NCBI RefSeq assembly: GCF_900100075.1
Contig: NZ_FNEG01000001.1
Span: 992,001 to 1,056,000 of the forward strand
From: Chryseobacterium jejuense
GTDB taxonomy: Bacteria; Bacteroidota; Bacteroidia; Flavobacteriales; Weeksellaceae
DNA: 64,000 nt
Direction: 5' to 3'
Shown: in pieces, positions 54,135 to 62,304 of the stretch
Layout: every line of letters starts with the position of its first letter
Numbering within the stretch: the stretch's first letter is position 1
Position numbers and translations under genes: made by a program
The notes under the pieces: model-generated
Databases searched by the model: none
Told to the model about the DNA's origin: nothing
The model's input: only the letters and a program-made list of their open reading frames with translations

Positions 54135-55136
54135 ATGAAAGAATTTTCTAAAGAGGTATACCTGAAGTGGTATGAAGATATGACAATGTGGAGAAGGTTT
54201 GAAGACAAATGCCGTTCTCTTTACCTAAAACAAAAGATCAGAGGATTTTTACATTTGTATAATGGCCAGGAAGCAATCCCTGCCGGATTTACACATGCAA
54301 TGGATCTTACCAAAGACAGTATGATTACTGCTTACAGATGCCACATCCATCCAATGGCGATGGGAGTAGATCCTAAGAGAATCATGGCTGAACTTTGTGG
54401 TAAAGCTACAGGTACATCCGGAGGTATGGGTGGATCTATGCACATTTTCAGCAAAGAACACCGTTTCTACGGAGGTCATGGTATTGTTGGAGGACAAATT
54501 CCTTTGGGAGCAGGTATTGCTTTTGCAGATAAATATTTCGACAGAAAAGCTGTAAACATCTGTTTCTTTGGAGATGGTGCTGCAAGACAAGGTTCATTAC
54601 ATGAAACATTCAACATGGCGATGAACTGGAAACTTCCTGTAGTATTTGTGGTAGAAAACAACCAATATGCGATGGGAACTTCTGTAAAAAGAACAGCAAA
54701 CCACGAAGATATCTATAAATTAGGATTAGGATACGAAATGCCTTGTCTTGCTGTAGATGCAATGGACCCTGTAAAAGTAGCTGAAGCTGCTTACGAAGCT
54801 ATTGAAAGAGCAAGAAGAGGAGACGGACCAACATTCATTGAAGCAAGAACTTATCGTTACAGAGGACACTCTATGTCTGATGCTGAGCCTTACAGATCTA
54901 AAGAAGAAGTAGCAATTCACAAGAATGATGACCCAATTGAATTGGTAAAACACAGAATTCTTGAAAACGGATGGGCTACAGAAGCTGAATTAGAAGTTAT
55001 GGATAACAAGTCGAGAGACTTTGTTGAAGAGTGTATCGAATTTATGGAGAACTCTCCATATCCGGACGCTGAAAAAGTTTATGAGTATGTATACGCTCAG
55101 CAAGATTATCCGTTCTTAGACAAATTAGAAAACTAA
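54135..55136 (+). CDS. pdhA: pyruvate dehydrogenase E1 component, alpha subunit
   Basis: A 333-residue thiamine-diphosphate enzyme subunit. The TPP motif GDGAARQGSLHETFN...VVENN is complete, and the phosphorylation-loop region YRGHSMSDAEPYR is typical of E1 alpha. With E1 beta it decarboxylates pyruvate and passes the acetyl group to E2. E1 beta (pdhB) is not adjacent, but E2 is, after a 98-base gap that holds a heptad array. Confidence 0.96.
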   Translation: MKEFSKEVYLKWYEDMTMWRRFEDKCRSLYLKQKIRGFLHLYNGQEAIPAGFTHAMDLTKDSMITAYRCHIHPMAMGVDPKRIMAELCGKATGTSGGMGGSMHIFSKEHRFYGGHGIVGGQIPLGAGIAFADKYFDRKAVNICFFGDGAARQGSLHETFNMAMNWKLPVVFVVENNQYAMGTSVKRTANHEDIYKLGLGYEMPCLAVDAMDPVKVAEAAYEAIERARRGDGPTFIEARTYRYRGHSMSDAEPYRSKEEVAIHKNDDPIELVKHRILENGWATEAELEVMDNKSRDFVEECIEFMENSPYPDAEKVYEYVYAQQDYPFLDKLEN

Positions 55137-55150
55137 AAAATAAAAATTAA

Positions 55151-55224
55151 TTTGAAATTTGAAGTTTGAAGTTTGAAGTTTCTGAAATCTCAAATCTCGA
55201 ATCTCAAATCTCAAATCTCAAATC
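55151..55224. repeat. inverted heptad word array, locus IV, inside the pdhA-pdhC operon
   Basis: Left arm 55151-55181: TTTGAAA, then TTTGAAG three times. Right arm 55185-55224: AATCTCA-type heptads in exact 7 bp register (AAATCTC four times, one GAATCTC). The words on the two arms are complementary at 5 or 6 of 7 positions, so the transcript can form a long imperfect hairpin between the two genes. Confidence 0.8.
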
Positions 55225-55234
55225 AATATAGATT

Positions 55235-56833
55235 ATGGCAGAAGTAATTACGATGCCCCGCCTTTCCGACACTATGACGGAAGGTAAAGTGGCGAAATGG
55301 CATAAAAAAGTAGGAGATAAAGTAAAGGAAGGAGATATTTTAGCTGAAATTGAAACTGACAAAGCAGTTCAGGATTTCGAATCTGAAGTAGAAGGTACCC
55401 TTTTATACGTTGGTGTAGAAGAAGGTGCTGGAGCTGCTGTAGACTCTGTTTTAGCAATTATCGGTAATGAAGGAGAAGATATTTCAGGATTAACAGGTGG
55501 AGCTGCTGCTCCCGCTGCAGATGCTAAAGTGACAAAATCAGAAGAACAACCTAAGGCTGAAACTGTGGAAACTGCTTTAGCAGAAGTTCCGGCAGGAGTA
55601 GAAGTGATTACAATGCCAAGACTTTCTGATACAATGACAGAAGGTAAGGTTGCTAAATGGCACAAAAATGTAGGAGATACAGTAAAAGAAGGCGATCTTC
55701 TTGCTGAAATCGAAACAGATAAAGCGGTACAGGATTTCGAATCTGAATTCAATGGAGTATTATTGAAGCAAGGTGTAGAAGAAGGTGGTGCTGCTCCGGT
55801 TGATACTGTGTTAGCTATTATTGGCCCTGCAGGAACTGATGTTTCCTCAGTAGGAGCTCCTAAAGCTGCTGCTCCGGCATCAGAAAAACCAGCTGAACAA
55901 AAAGCAGAAGTTAAAACTGAAGAAAAAGCTGCTCCAGCTGCTAACACTTCATCTTCAGACAGAGTGGCAATTTCTCCGTTAGCTAAAAAAATGGCTCAGG
56001 ATAAAGGAGTTGACATCAACGCTGTTCAAGGTTCAGGTGAAAACGGAAGAATCGTTAAAAAAGATATTGAAAACTATCAGCCGGCTGCAAAATCAGCTGC
56101 TTCAGCTCCGGCTGCAAGCGCTGCTGCTCAGGTTGCTGTAAACTTCGTTCAGGGAGAAGATACTGAGACTCCAAACTCACAGGTAAGAAACATTATCGCA
56201 AAACGTCTTTCTGAAAGTAAATTCTCTGCTCCTCACTACTATCTGATGGTTGAAATCAACATGGATAAAGCTATTGAAGCGAGAAAAGAGATCAACTCAA
56301 TTCCGGATACGAAGATTTCATTCAATGATATGATCATTAAAGCAACTGCGATTGCTTTAAGAAAACATCCGCAAGTGAACTCAAGCTGGGCAGGTGATAA
56401 GATCATCCACAGAGGAAATATCAATGTTGGAGTGGCAGTAGCTATTCCTGACGGATTGGTAGTTCCGGTATTGAAAAATACAGATCAAATGTCTTACACT
56501 CAAATCTCTGCAGCTGTAAAAGATATGGCTTCAAGAGCGAAGAGCAAAGGTCTTAAGGCTAACGAAATGGAAGGATCTACATTCTCTATTTCTAACCTTG
56601 GAATGTTCGGTATTGAAACATTTACAAGTATCATCAACCAGCCAAACTCTGCAATCCTTTCAGTAGGAGCAATCATTGAGAAACCAATCGTTAAGAATGG
56701 TCAGATCGTAGTGGGTAACACAATGAAACTTTCATTAGCATGTGACCACAGAGTTGTAGATGGTGCTACAGGTGCTCAATTCTTACAAACTTTAAGAACC
56801 TATTTAGAAAATCCATTAACTTTGTTACTGTAA
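55235..56833 (+). CDS. pdhC: pyruvate dehydrogenase E2, dihydrolipoamide acetyltransferase
   Basis: A 532-residue protein with two lipoyl domains (lipoylation Lys43 and Lys163, both in EIETDKAVQDF), Ala/Pro/Glu linkers, a peripheral subunit-binding domain (about 245-280: AISPLAKKMAQDKGVDINAV) and a catalytic domain with the chloramphenicol-acetyltransferase-like motif DHRVVDG (His505). It forms the core of the pyruvate dehydrogenase complex. The two lipoyl domains are nearly identical, a sign of a recent duplication or gene conversion. Confidence 0.97.
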   Translation: MAEVITMPRLSDTMTEGKVAKWHKKVGDKVKEGDILAEIETDKAVQDFESEVEGTLLYVGVEEGAGAAVDSVLAIIGNEGEDISGLTGGAAAPAADAKVTKSEEQPKAETVETALAEVPAGVEVITMPRLSDTMTEGKVAKWHKNVGDTVKEGDLLAEIETDKAVQDFESEFNGVLLKQGVEEGGAAPVDTVLAIIGPAGTDVSSVGAPKAAAPASEKPAEQKAEVKTEEKAAPAANTSSSDRVAISPLAKKMAQDKGVDINAVQGSGENGRIVKKDIENYQPAAKSAASAPAASAAAQVAVNFVQGEDTETPNSQVRNIIAKRLSESKFSAPHYYLMVEINMDKAIEARKEINSIPDTKISFNDMIIKATAIALRKHPQVNSSWAGDKIIHRGNINVGVAVAIPDGLVVPVLKNTDQMSYTQISAAVKDMASRAKSKGLKANEMEGSTFSISNLGMFGIETFTSIINQPNSAILSVGAIIEKPIVKNGQIVVGNTMKLSLACDHRVVDGATGAQFLQTLRTYLENPLTLLL

Positions 56834-56852
56834 TTTCTAAAAGATTTATACT

Positions 56853-56881
56853 AAAACCTCCCAATCGGGAGGTTTTTTGTT
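56853..56881 (+). terminator. terminator of the pdhA-pdhC operon
   Basis: AACCTCCC and GGGAGGTT pair around AATC, followed by six T and GTTTT. Confidence 0.88.
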
Positions 56882-56944
56882 TTAATATCAATATTGTTGC
56901 TATAATCTGTTGTAAAATCGACAATATGTTACTATTTTTGAATC

Positions 56945-57613
56945 ATGATTAAAGCAAGAAATATCCATAAATCTTATGGGAATTTAGAAGTACTGAAAGG
57001 AGTTGATATTCACATCAAAGTAGGGGAAGTGGTTTCTATTGTAGGAGAATCCGGAGCAGGTAAATCAACATTGCTTCAGATTTTAGGAACTTTGGATATT
57101 CCTTCTCAATCTGGGAAATATGATACCGAAATTGAGATTGCAGGAGAATCATTTATTAATATGAATGATAAGCAGTTATCAAAATTCAGAAACCAGAATA
57201 TTGGTTTTGTATTTCAGTTTCATCAGCTGCTTCCTGAGTTTACTGCTTTGGAAAATGTTTTACTTCCTACCAGAATTGCAGGGGCTAATGAAAGAGAGGC
57301 TATGGAAAAGGCACATGCTTTATTTGAAGATCTTAAAATTGAACAGCGATTAAATCATAAACCTAACCAGCTTTCCGGTGGAGAAGCGCAAAGGGTAGCT
57401 GTTGCAAGAGCTTTAATCAATTCACCGAAAATTATCTTTGCTGATGAACCTACGGGAAACCTGGATTCAAAAAATGCGGATGACCTTCATAGGCTGTTTT
57501 TTGATCTTAGAGATAAGTATAATCAAACCTTTGTGATTGTTACTCACAACCCGAATCTGGCTGAAATCACAGACCGTAAGCTCGTTATGAAAGACGGAAT
57601 GATTATAGAATAG
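56945..57613 (+). CDS. ABC transporter ATP-binding protein, LolD-like
   Basis: A 222-residue ATPase with Walker [10 protein letters not shown], signature [15 protein letters not shown], Walker [14 protein letters not shown] and the H-loop THN. The [14 protein letters not shown] start and [35 protein letters not shown] resemble LolD/MacB-type ATPases, which extract lipoproteins or drive efflux. No permease is adjacent, so the partner is encoded elsewhere. A 16-base gap separates it from the YkuD_2 gene. Confidence 0.85.
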   Translation: MIKARNIHKSYGNLEVLKGVDIHIKVGEVVSIVGESGAGKSTLLQILGTLDIPSQSGKYDTEIEIAGESFINMNDKQLSKFRNQNIGFVFQFHQLLPEFTALENVLLPTRIAGANEREAMEKAHALFEDLKIEQRLNHKPNQLSGGEAQRVAVARALINSPKIIFADEPTGNLDSKNADDLHRLFFDLRDKYNQTFVIVTHNPNLAEITDRKLVMKDGMIIE

Positions 57614-57629
57614 CTTTCTTACACAGACG

Positions 57630-58205
57630 ATGAAACACTTTATTTTCCTTTTTATACTTTTAGTTTCCTGCTCAAAAGCTGAATCACAGCAGGCAGATAG
57701 GTTAGGTATACCAGAATCCAGGGTTTCAGAAATTAAAAAATTTATTAAAGATAAAGACTATAATCAGGATTTGGCCATCTTTATTAACTTTAAAATTCCA
57801 TCAGGAAAATACCGTTACTTCGTTTACAACTTGAAGAATAATAAAATTGTACAAAAAGCTATTGTTGCTCATGGCTCAGGATCTGTAATCTCAGGGTCAA
57901 ATGCTTTGAAGTTCAGTAATATTGAAGGTTCTTATCAGTCTTCTCTTGGGAAATATGCAGTTGGAGAGAGTTATGTTGGACAATTTGGGAAAGCTTATCG
58001 TTTAAAAGGACTTGATCCTACCAACGATAATGCTATGCAGAGGGCTATTGTTCTGCATTCCTTTAGCAGTGTTCCTGATACAGAATCCGAGAAGCCCGCA
58101 TCTTTGAGTTTAGGCTGTCCGATGCTTTCCATCAATGCTTTTAAAGAAACGGCCAAATATATTGATAATTCAGAGAAACCTATTATCTTATACACTTTCT
58201 ATTAA
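57630..58205 (+). CDS. murein L,D-transpeptidase catalytic domain (YkuD_2) protein
   Basis: A 191-residue exported protein with a signal or lipoprotein-like N-terminus (LFILLVSCSKAES, Cys near 14). The catalytic pair is present: VLHSF (His) and LSLGCPMLS (Cys). The family (YkuD_2) is thought to modify peptidoglycan by non-canonical cross-linking or attachment. Substrate details are not known. Directly downstream of the ABC ATPase gene. Confidence 0.83.
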   Translation: MKHFIFLFILLVSCSKAESQQADRLGIPESRVSEIKKFIKDKDYNQDLAIFINFKIPSGKYRYFVYNLKNNKIVQKAIVAHGSGSVISGSNALKFSNIEGSYQSSLGKYAVGESYVGQFGKAYRLKGLDPTNDNAMQRAIVLHSFSSVPDTESEKPASLSLGCPMLSINAFKETAKYIDNSEKPIILYTFY

Positions 58206-58221
58206 TCTATAATTTATTTCA

Positions 58222-58899
58222 ATGTCCTTAAAATTTCTGGCTGAAGACGATAGACCCCGGGAGAAATTCTTACAAAAAGGTAAGAGTGCACTTTCCGATT
58301 CTGAACTTTTAGCCATTATTATGGGAAGTGGAAACAGAGAAGAAAGCGTATTAGAACTGGCTAGAAAGATTTTAGCATCCGTCAATAATAATTGGCATCA
58401 GCTAAGTTTACTTTCCGTTAAGGACCTTATGAAATTCAACGGGATTGGAGAGGCGAAAGCCATTTCCATCATTACGGCTTTGGAAATCGGAAGAAGAAGA
58501 GCAGGACAGGAAATCCCTGAAAAATCCCTGATTGGGAACAGCCATGATGCTTATTCAATCCTGAAAAATCAGTTGTCTGATTTAAGGACAGAAGAGTTTT
58601 GGGCTATTTTTCTAAATAACAGCAATAAAGTAATACACACTTCACAACTAACACAAGGCGGAATCAGCCAATCCATTGTAGATGTAAGGGTTCTTTTTAA
58701 AACAGCGCTCGAACATTTTTCAACAGGAGTGATTATTGCTCACAATCATCCTTCAGGCAGCCTGAAACCAAGTAAAGAAGATATTAATATTACGCAAAAA
58801 ATAAAAGAAGCTGGAAAAGTATTAAGTATCCAGCTTTTAGACCATATTATCGTTACACAAGATTCATATTTTAGCTTTTCGGACGCAGGATTATTATGA
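58222..58899 (+). CDS. radC: RadC-family JAB-domain protein
   Basis: A 225-residue protein with an N-terminal helix-hairpin-helix region (LMKFNGIGEAKAISIITALEIG) and a C-terminal JAB/MPN+ domain with the metal motif HNHPSGSLKPSKED. RadC was long tied to DNA repair, though direct evidence is thin; a metal-dependent hydrolase or nuclease role fits the fold. Its stop overlaps the start of the next gene by four bases (ATGA). Confidence 0.9.
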   Translation: MSLKFLAEDDRPREKFLQKGKSALSDSELLAIIMGSGNREESVLELARKILASVNNNWHQLSLLSVKDLMKFNGIGEAKAISIITALEIGRRRAGQEIPEKSLIGNSHDAYSILKNQLSDLRTEEFWAIFLNNSNKVIHTSQLTQGGISQSIVDVRVLFKTALEHFSTGVIIAHNHPSGSLKPSKEDINITQKIKEAGKVLSIQLLDHIIVTQDSYFSFSDAGLL

Positions 58900-59807
58900 T
58901 TAGAAGATTGAAATACCATGAAATTGATTTTGTAAAATATTCTCAATGTTTAGAAAAATCTGAGCAAAGAAAATACTCTGCAACAAAAGACTTTTTAGAC
59001 ACTACAGCGCCTAAACAATGGGAAATACTTGTCTATAATGACTACGAAGCCGTAATGCCAATCCCTTTTGTGAGGAAATATGGAGTGAAAATTGTTCATA
59101 ATCCTAAACTTTGTCAGCAATTGGGAGTCTTTTCCGATAAAGATGATGTGAATTTGAATGAGCAATTTTTAGACTATCTTGAGAATCATTATCTGATAAG
59201 AGCTTACCCTTTTAATGACAGTAATGAACTTCGGACAAAATTCAGGATAAAGAAAAATTTTTTAATTTATCCTGATCCCTATGAAAAAGTGTACGCTAGA
59301 TATTCTCCCAAAAGAAAGAGAAAATTGAGGTTAGATGAAGATGTTTTGGATCATTCGGAAATTAAAACAGTTTCTTATAATGAAGTAAAATCGTTTATAG
59401 AATCCAATATGCTAGGACTAAGCAAAGAAAGTGACCTGGCTGGTTTTATGGAGATTTATGAAACAGCATATCGTTTGAAATATTTACGTTTTTTAGCTTT
59501 TTATTACCACGGTAAAATTATCAATGTGATTGCTACTTATTCAGATTGTAATATGGTTGCCCTTTTAGGAACTTTTAGTGATAAAGAATATGTGAAATTA
59601 TCTGGAGCTTCCGTATTGATTGATCAGATGCTTAAAGAGACGATAGATACTCATATTTTTGATTTTGAAGGAGGAGATATCCCCAATATTGAAGAGTTCT
59701 TCAGAGGATTCCGTCCGGAACTTAAGCCTTATGGAATTATAGAACATTCTAAAAAAGACCTGTTTAAAAAATTAGGATCTTTAATTCTAAAAGGAAGAAT
59801 CTTTTAA
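58896..59807 (+). CDS. GNAT/FemAB-fold protein of unknown substrate
   Basis: A 303-residue protein without signal peptide. The C-terminal half (KLSGASVLIDQMLKETIDTHIFDFEGGDIPNIEEFFRGF) resembles FemAB-type peptidoglycan aminoacyl transferases and other duplicated GNAT folds. I do not recognise a characterised relative. Overlap with radC (4 bases) suggests a common transcript, which does not itself reveal the function. Confidence 0.6.
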   Translation: MIRRLKYHEIDFVKYSQCLEKSEQRKYSATKDFLDTTAPKQWEILVYNDYEAVMPIPFVRKYGVKIVHNPKLCQQLGVFSDKDDVNLNEQFLDYLENHYLIRAYPFNDSNELRTKFRIKKNFLIYPDPYEKVYARYSPKRKRKLRLDEDVLDHSEIKTVSYNEVKSFIESNMLGLSKESDLAGFMEIYETAYRLKYLRFLAFYYHGKIINVIATYSDCNMVALLGTFSDKEYVKLSGASVLIDQMLKETIDTHIFDFEGGDIPNIEEFFRGFRPELKPYGIIEHSKKDLFKKLGSLILKGRIF

Positions 59808-59880
59808 TGATAAATAGCATTGTTTAGATTGGTTCTAATTTAGTATAATTCCGTACCTTTAAAAAACTAGAATAACCGTT

Positions 59881-60813
59881 ATGTTACAGCAAATTCGTAA
59901 TTATAAATTATCATATATGCTTTATAATTTCTTTAAAAAAAGTAAATTAAAGCATAATATTCCACTATATAAAAAATACGGGATCAACAAAAGTTATTTT
60001 TCAAGTATTTCAAGTAAAGATTTCGCTCATCTTCCTCCAACACAAAGAAGTATTGCGGAAGAAAAACTATCATCCACTGCTTTTTTTAAAGATTTATCAG
60101 AAGAAAATAAAGAAAGCGCCCTTCGTTATGATGATAACGGATACATGATTCTAAGAAATTTCATTAGTCCGGAAACCGCAGAAAATATCAATATTGAGAT
60201 TGAAAAGCTGATGAAAGACGGAACCTTAAAATTTCGTTATGGTGGAAAGCTCATGTTTGCCATTCATCATTCTGAAATCATTAGGAATCTTGGCAGCGAT
60301 AAAAAATTATTGGAGTTTCTATCTGTTTTACTTGATGGTAAAGCTAAGCTGTTTCAAAGTATCAACTTTATTAATGGAAGTCAGCAGAAAACCCATTCAG
60401 ACAGCATTCACATGACAACATTCCCATTGGGAGGGCTTTTAGGTGTATGGGTGGCATTGGAAGATGTGGATGAAAATAACGGAGCATTACATTATATTCC
60501 GGGAAGTCATAAACTACCTTATTTCCTGAATTCAGATTATGATAATGAAGGCACAGCTTTAAAAATAGGGAAGAAAAGCTACAAGGCTTATGAAGAATTC
60601 CTTGAAAATAAAGTCAAAGAATTGGGCTTGAAAAAAGAAGTTTTCAGAGCAAAAAAAGGAGATATGCTGATCTGGCATGCTAATATTCTTCATGGCGGAG
60701 AGCCTCATACTGATAAAAACAGAACAAGAAAAAGCCTGGTATATCACTTTTTTGATGAAAACAGTGTATGTTATCATGAAGTTACACAAAGACCCGCATT
60801 ATTTGAACTGTAA
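59881..60813 (+). CDS. phytanoyl-CoA dioxygenase (PhyH)-family oxygenase
   Basis: A 310-residue non-haem iron, 2-oxoglutarate-dependent oxygenase-like protein. HxD is HSD in KTHSDSIHM, the distal His and the 2-oxoglutarate-binding Arg lie in HGGEPHTDKNRTRKSLVYHF, and GVWVALEDVDENNGALHYIPGSHK is the family signature. It hydroxylates a small or lipid substrate; which one is not known. The N-terminal 70 residues are basic and unusual. Confidence 0.82.
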   Translation: MLQQIRNYKLSYMLYNFFKKSKLKHNIPLYKKYGINKSYFSSISSKDFAHLPPTQRSIAEEKLSSTAFFKDLSEENKESALRYDDNGYMILRNFISPETAENINIEIEKLMKDGTLKFRYGGKLMFAIHHSEIIRNLGSDKKLLEFLSVLLDGKAKLFQSINFINGSQQKTHSDSIHMTTFPLGGLLGVWVALEDVDENNGALHYIPGSHKLPYFLNSDYDNEGTALKIGKKSYKAYEEFLENKVKELGLKKEVFRAKKGDMLIWHANILHGGEPHTDKNRTRKSLVYHFFDENSVCYHEVTQRPALFEL

Positions 60814-60829
60814 TATCAGAAAATATTAG

Positions 60830-60837
60830 TAATTTTG
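60830..60837 (+). promoter_or_regulatory. -7 promoter element of the anchored helical protein gene
   Basis: TAATTTTG followed by CA matches TAnnTTTG, 13 bases before the chosen start codon, so a very short leader. Confidence 0.45.
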
Positions 60838-60849
60838 CATCCTAAAATT

Positions 60850-61362
60850 ATGACGAGTCTTTCAGGATATTTACCCTATGCATTTGCATTAATTATTGCA
60901 ATTCCTTTTCTGGTTTTGCTCAGACAATTTGTACACTCGTATATAACCCTAAAAAACCAGGAACTCAAATTACTTACTGTAAAGTCAAATTCGGAGAATA
61001 AAGCACATTCTTATGAGAGAATGACTTTATTTTTGGACAGAATAAAGCCTTCCAACCTGATTCAGAGGTTTGATAAGGGATTAGCTGTTCATGAGTTTAT
61101 TTTCCTTACAGAAAAAGCAATCAATGAAGAGTTTGAATACAATTCTTCCCAACAGCTGTATGTAACGAAGAATTCCTGGAAGAATATAGTGGACTCTAAA
61201 AATGCCATTATAGACCTTCTCCATAAGACTTATGATGGATTGAAAGGGGAAGTGAAACTTGATGAATTCAAAACCATTTTCATCATGAACTATATGGAAA
61301 GCAATGATTATGTTGCTGAAACAATAGAAGATTTAAGAAAAGAAATTTTAATAATAACTTAA
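60850..61362 (+). CDS. membrane-anchored protein of unknown function
   Basis: From the ATG at 60850 (a TTG opens the frame 5 codons earlier) the product is 170 residues: one N-terminal hydrophobic helix (YLPYAFALIIAIPFLVLLRQFV), then a soluble helical region rich in charged residues with no recognisable motif. I recognise no family. Followed by ppa after 17 bases, so it may share its transcript. Confidence 0.6.
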   Translation: MTSLSGYLPYAFALIIAIPFLVLLRQFVHSYITLKNQELKLLTVKSNSENKAHSYERMTLFLDRIKPSNLIQRFDKGLAVHEFIFLTEKAINEEFEYNSSQQLYVTKNSWKNIVDSKNAIIDLLHKTYDGLKGEVKLDEFKTIFIMNYMESNDYVAETIEDLRKEILIIT

Positions 61363-61379
61363 AAAATAACAGATAAATA

Positions 61380-61991
61380 ATGATTCCAAATTTTAAAGCA
61401 CATCCATGGCACGGAATTTCTGCAGGAGAAGATGCGCCAAATGTTGTAAACGTATTTGTGGAAATTGTTCCTTCAGATACTATTAAATATGAAGTAGATA
61501 AAGAAACAGGATATTTAAAAGTAGACAGGCCTCAGAAATTCTCTAACATTATCCCTGCTTTATATGGTTTTGTTCCAAGAACATATTGTGATAAAGAAGT
61601 GATGAGACTTGCTGTAGAAGCTGGAGCAACTGATGTTACAATGGGAGATCATGATCCACTTGATATTTGTGTTTTAAGTTCTCACAATATCCACGCTGGA
61701 GGTTTATTAATGGAAGCTATTCCAATCGGTGGTTTTAAAATGATCGATGGTGGTGAAGCTGATGATAAAATTGTTGCAGTAATGATTAACGACCACGCAT
61801 TCGGACACTTCAGAGATATTACCGAGTTACCGGAAGCAGAAGTTAAAAGATTGATGCACTACTTCTTAACATACAAAAACTTACCGGATGAGCCTGCAAA
61901 ATGCAGAATTCAGGAGGTTTATGGTGCTGAACATGCAAGAAAAGTGATTAAAGCTTCTCAAACAGACTATGCAGATAAATTCGGAGGATAA
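61380..61991 (+). CDS. ppa: soluble inorganic pyrophosphatase
   Basis: A 203-residue family I pyrophosphatase. YGFVPRTYCD and GDHDPLDICVLS (metal-binding Asp residues) and the region DDKIVAVMINDHAFGHFRDI are conserved. It hydrolyses pyrophosphate in the cytoplasm, pulling biosynthetic reactions forward. It lies directly upstream of a membrane pyrophosphatase. Confidence 0.95.
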   Translation: MIPNFKAHPWHGISAGEDAPNVVNVFVEIVPSDTIKYEVDKETGYLKVDRPQKFSNIIPALYGFVPRTYCDKEVMRLAVEAGATDVTMGDHDPLDICVLSSHNIHAGGLLMEAIPIGGFKMIDGGEADDKIVAVMINDHAFGHFRDITELPEAEVKRLMHYFLTYKNLPDEPAKCRIQEVYGAEHARKVIKASQTDYADKFGG

Positions 61992-62013
61992 GATTCTCTG
62001 ATGTAAATAATAT

Positions 62014-62051
62014 AAAAAGGATAAACGGGAAACTGTTTATCCTTTTTTATT
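62014..62051 (+). terminator. terminator of ppa
   Basis: A 13 bp stem (AAAAAGGATAAAC with GTTTATCCTTTTT) around an 8-base loop, followed by T. Confidence 0.9.
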
Positions 62052-62304
62052 GCCATGCAAATAAAGTTTTCTCTTTAAAATGAGACTCATTAAAATATTA
62101 ATCATTTTTAATGGTTTAAAAATCCTGTTTAACCCTTGTTTTATTAGCTTTTACATTGTTTTTCAGTCCACATAATTTTCAGAAGAATTGTTATTGATAT
62201 TTAAGATTCTTTTAACGTGAAATAACAAGTCCATGATTTTTTTAATGCTTTGATGGTAATTATTTATTATATTTAATTTTCTATTACCAAAAAAATATTA
62301 AACT
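62052..62304. other. intergenic region upstream of hppA
   Basis: About 250 bases of AT-rich sequence between the ppa terminator and hppA. No clear promoter of the TAnnTTTG type, repeat or RNA structure was identified. Confidence 0.4.
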
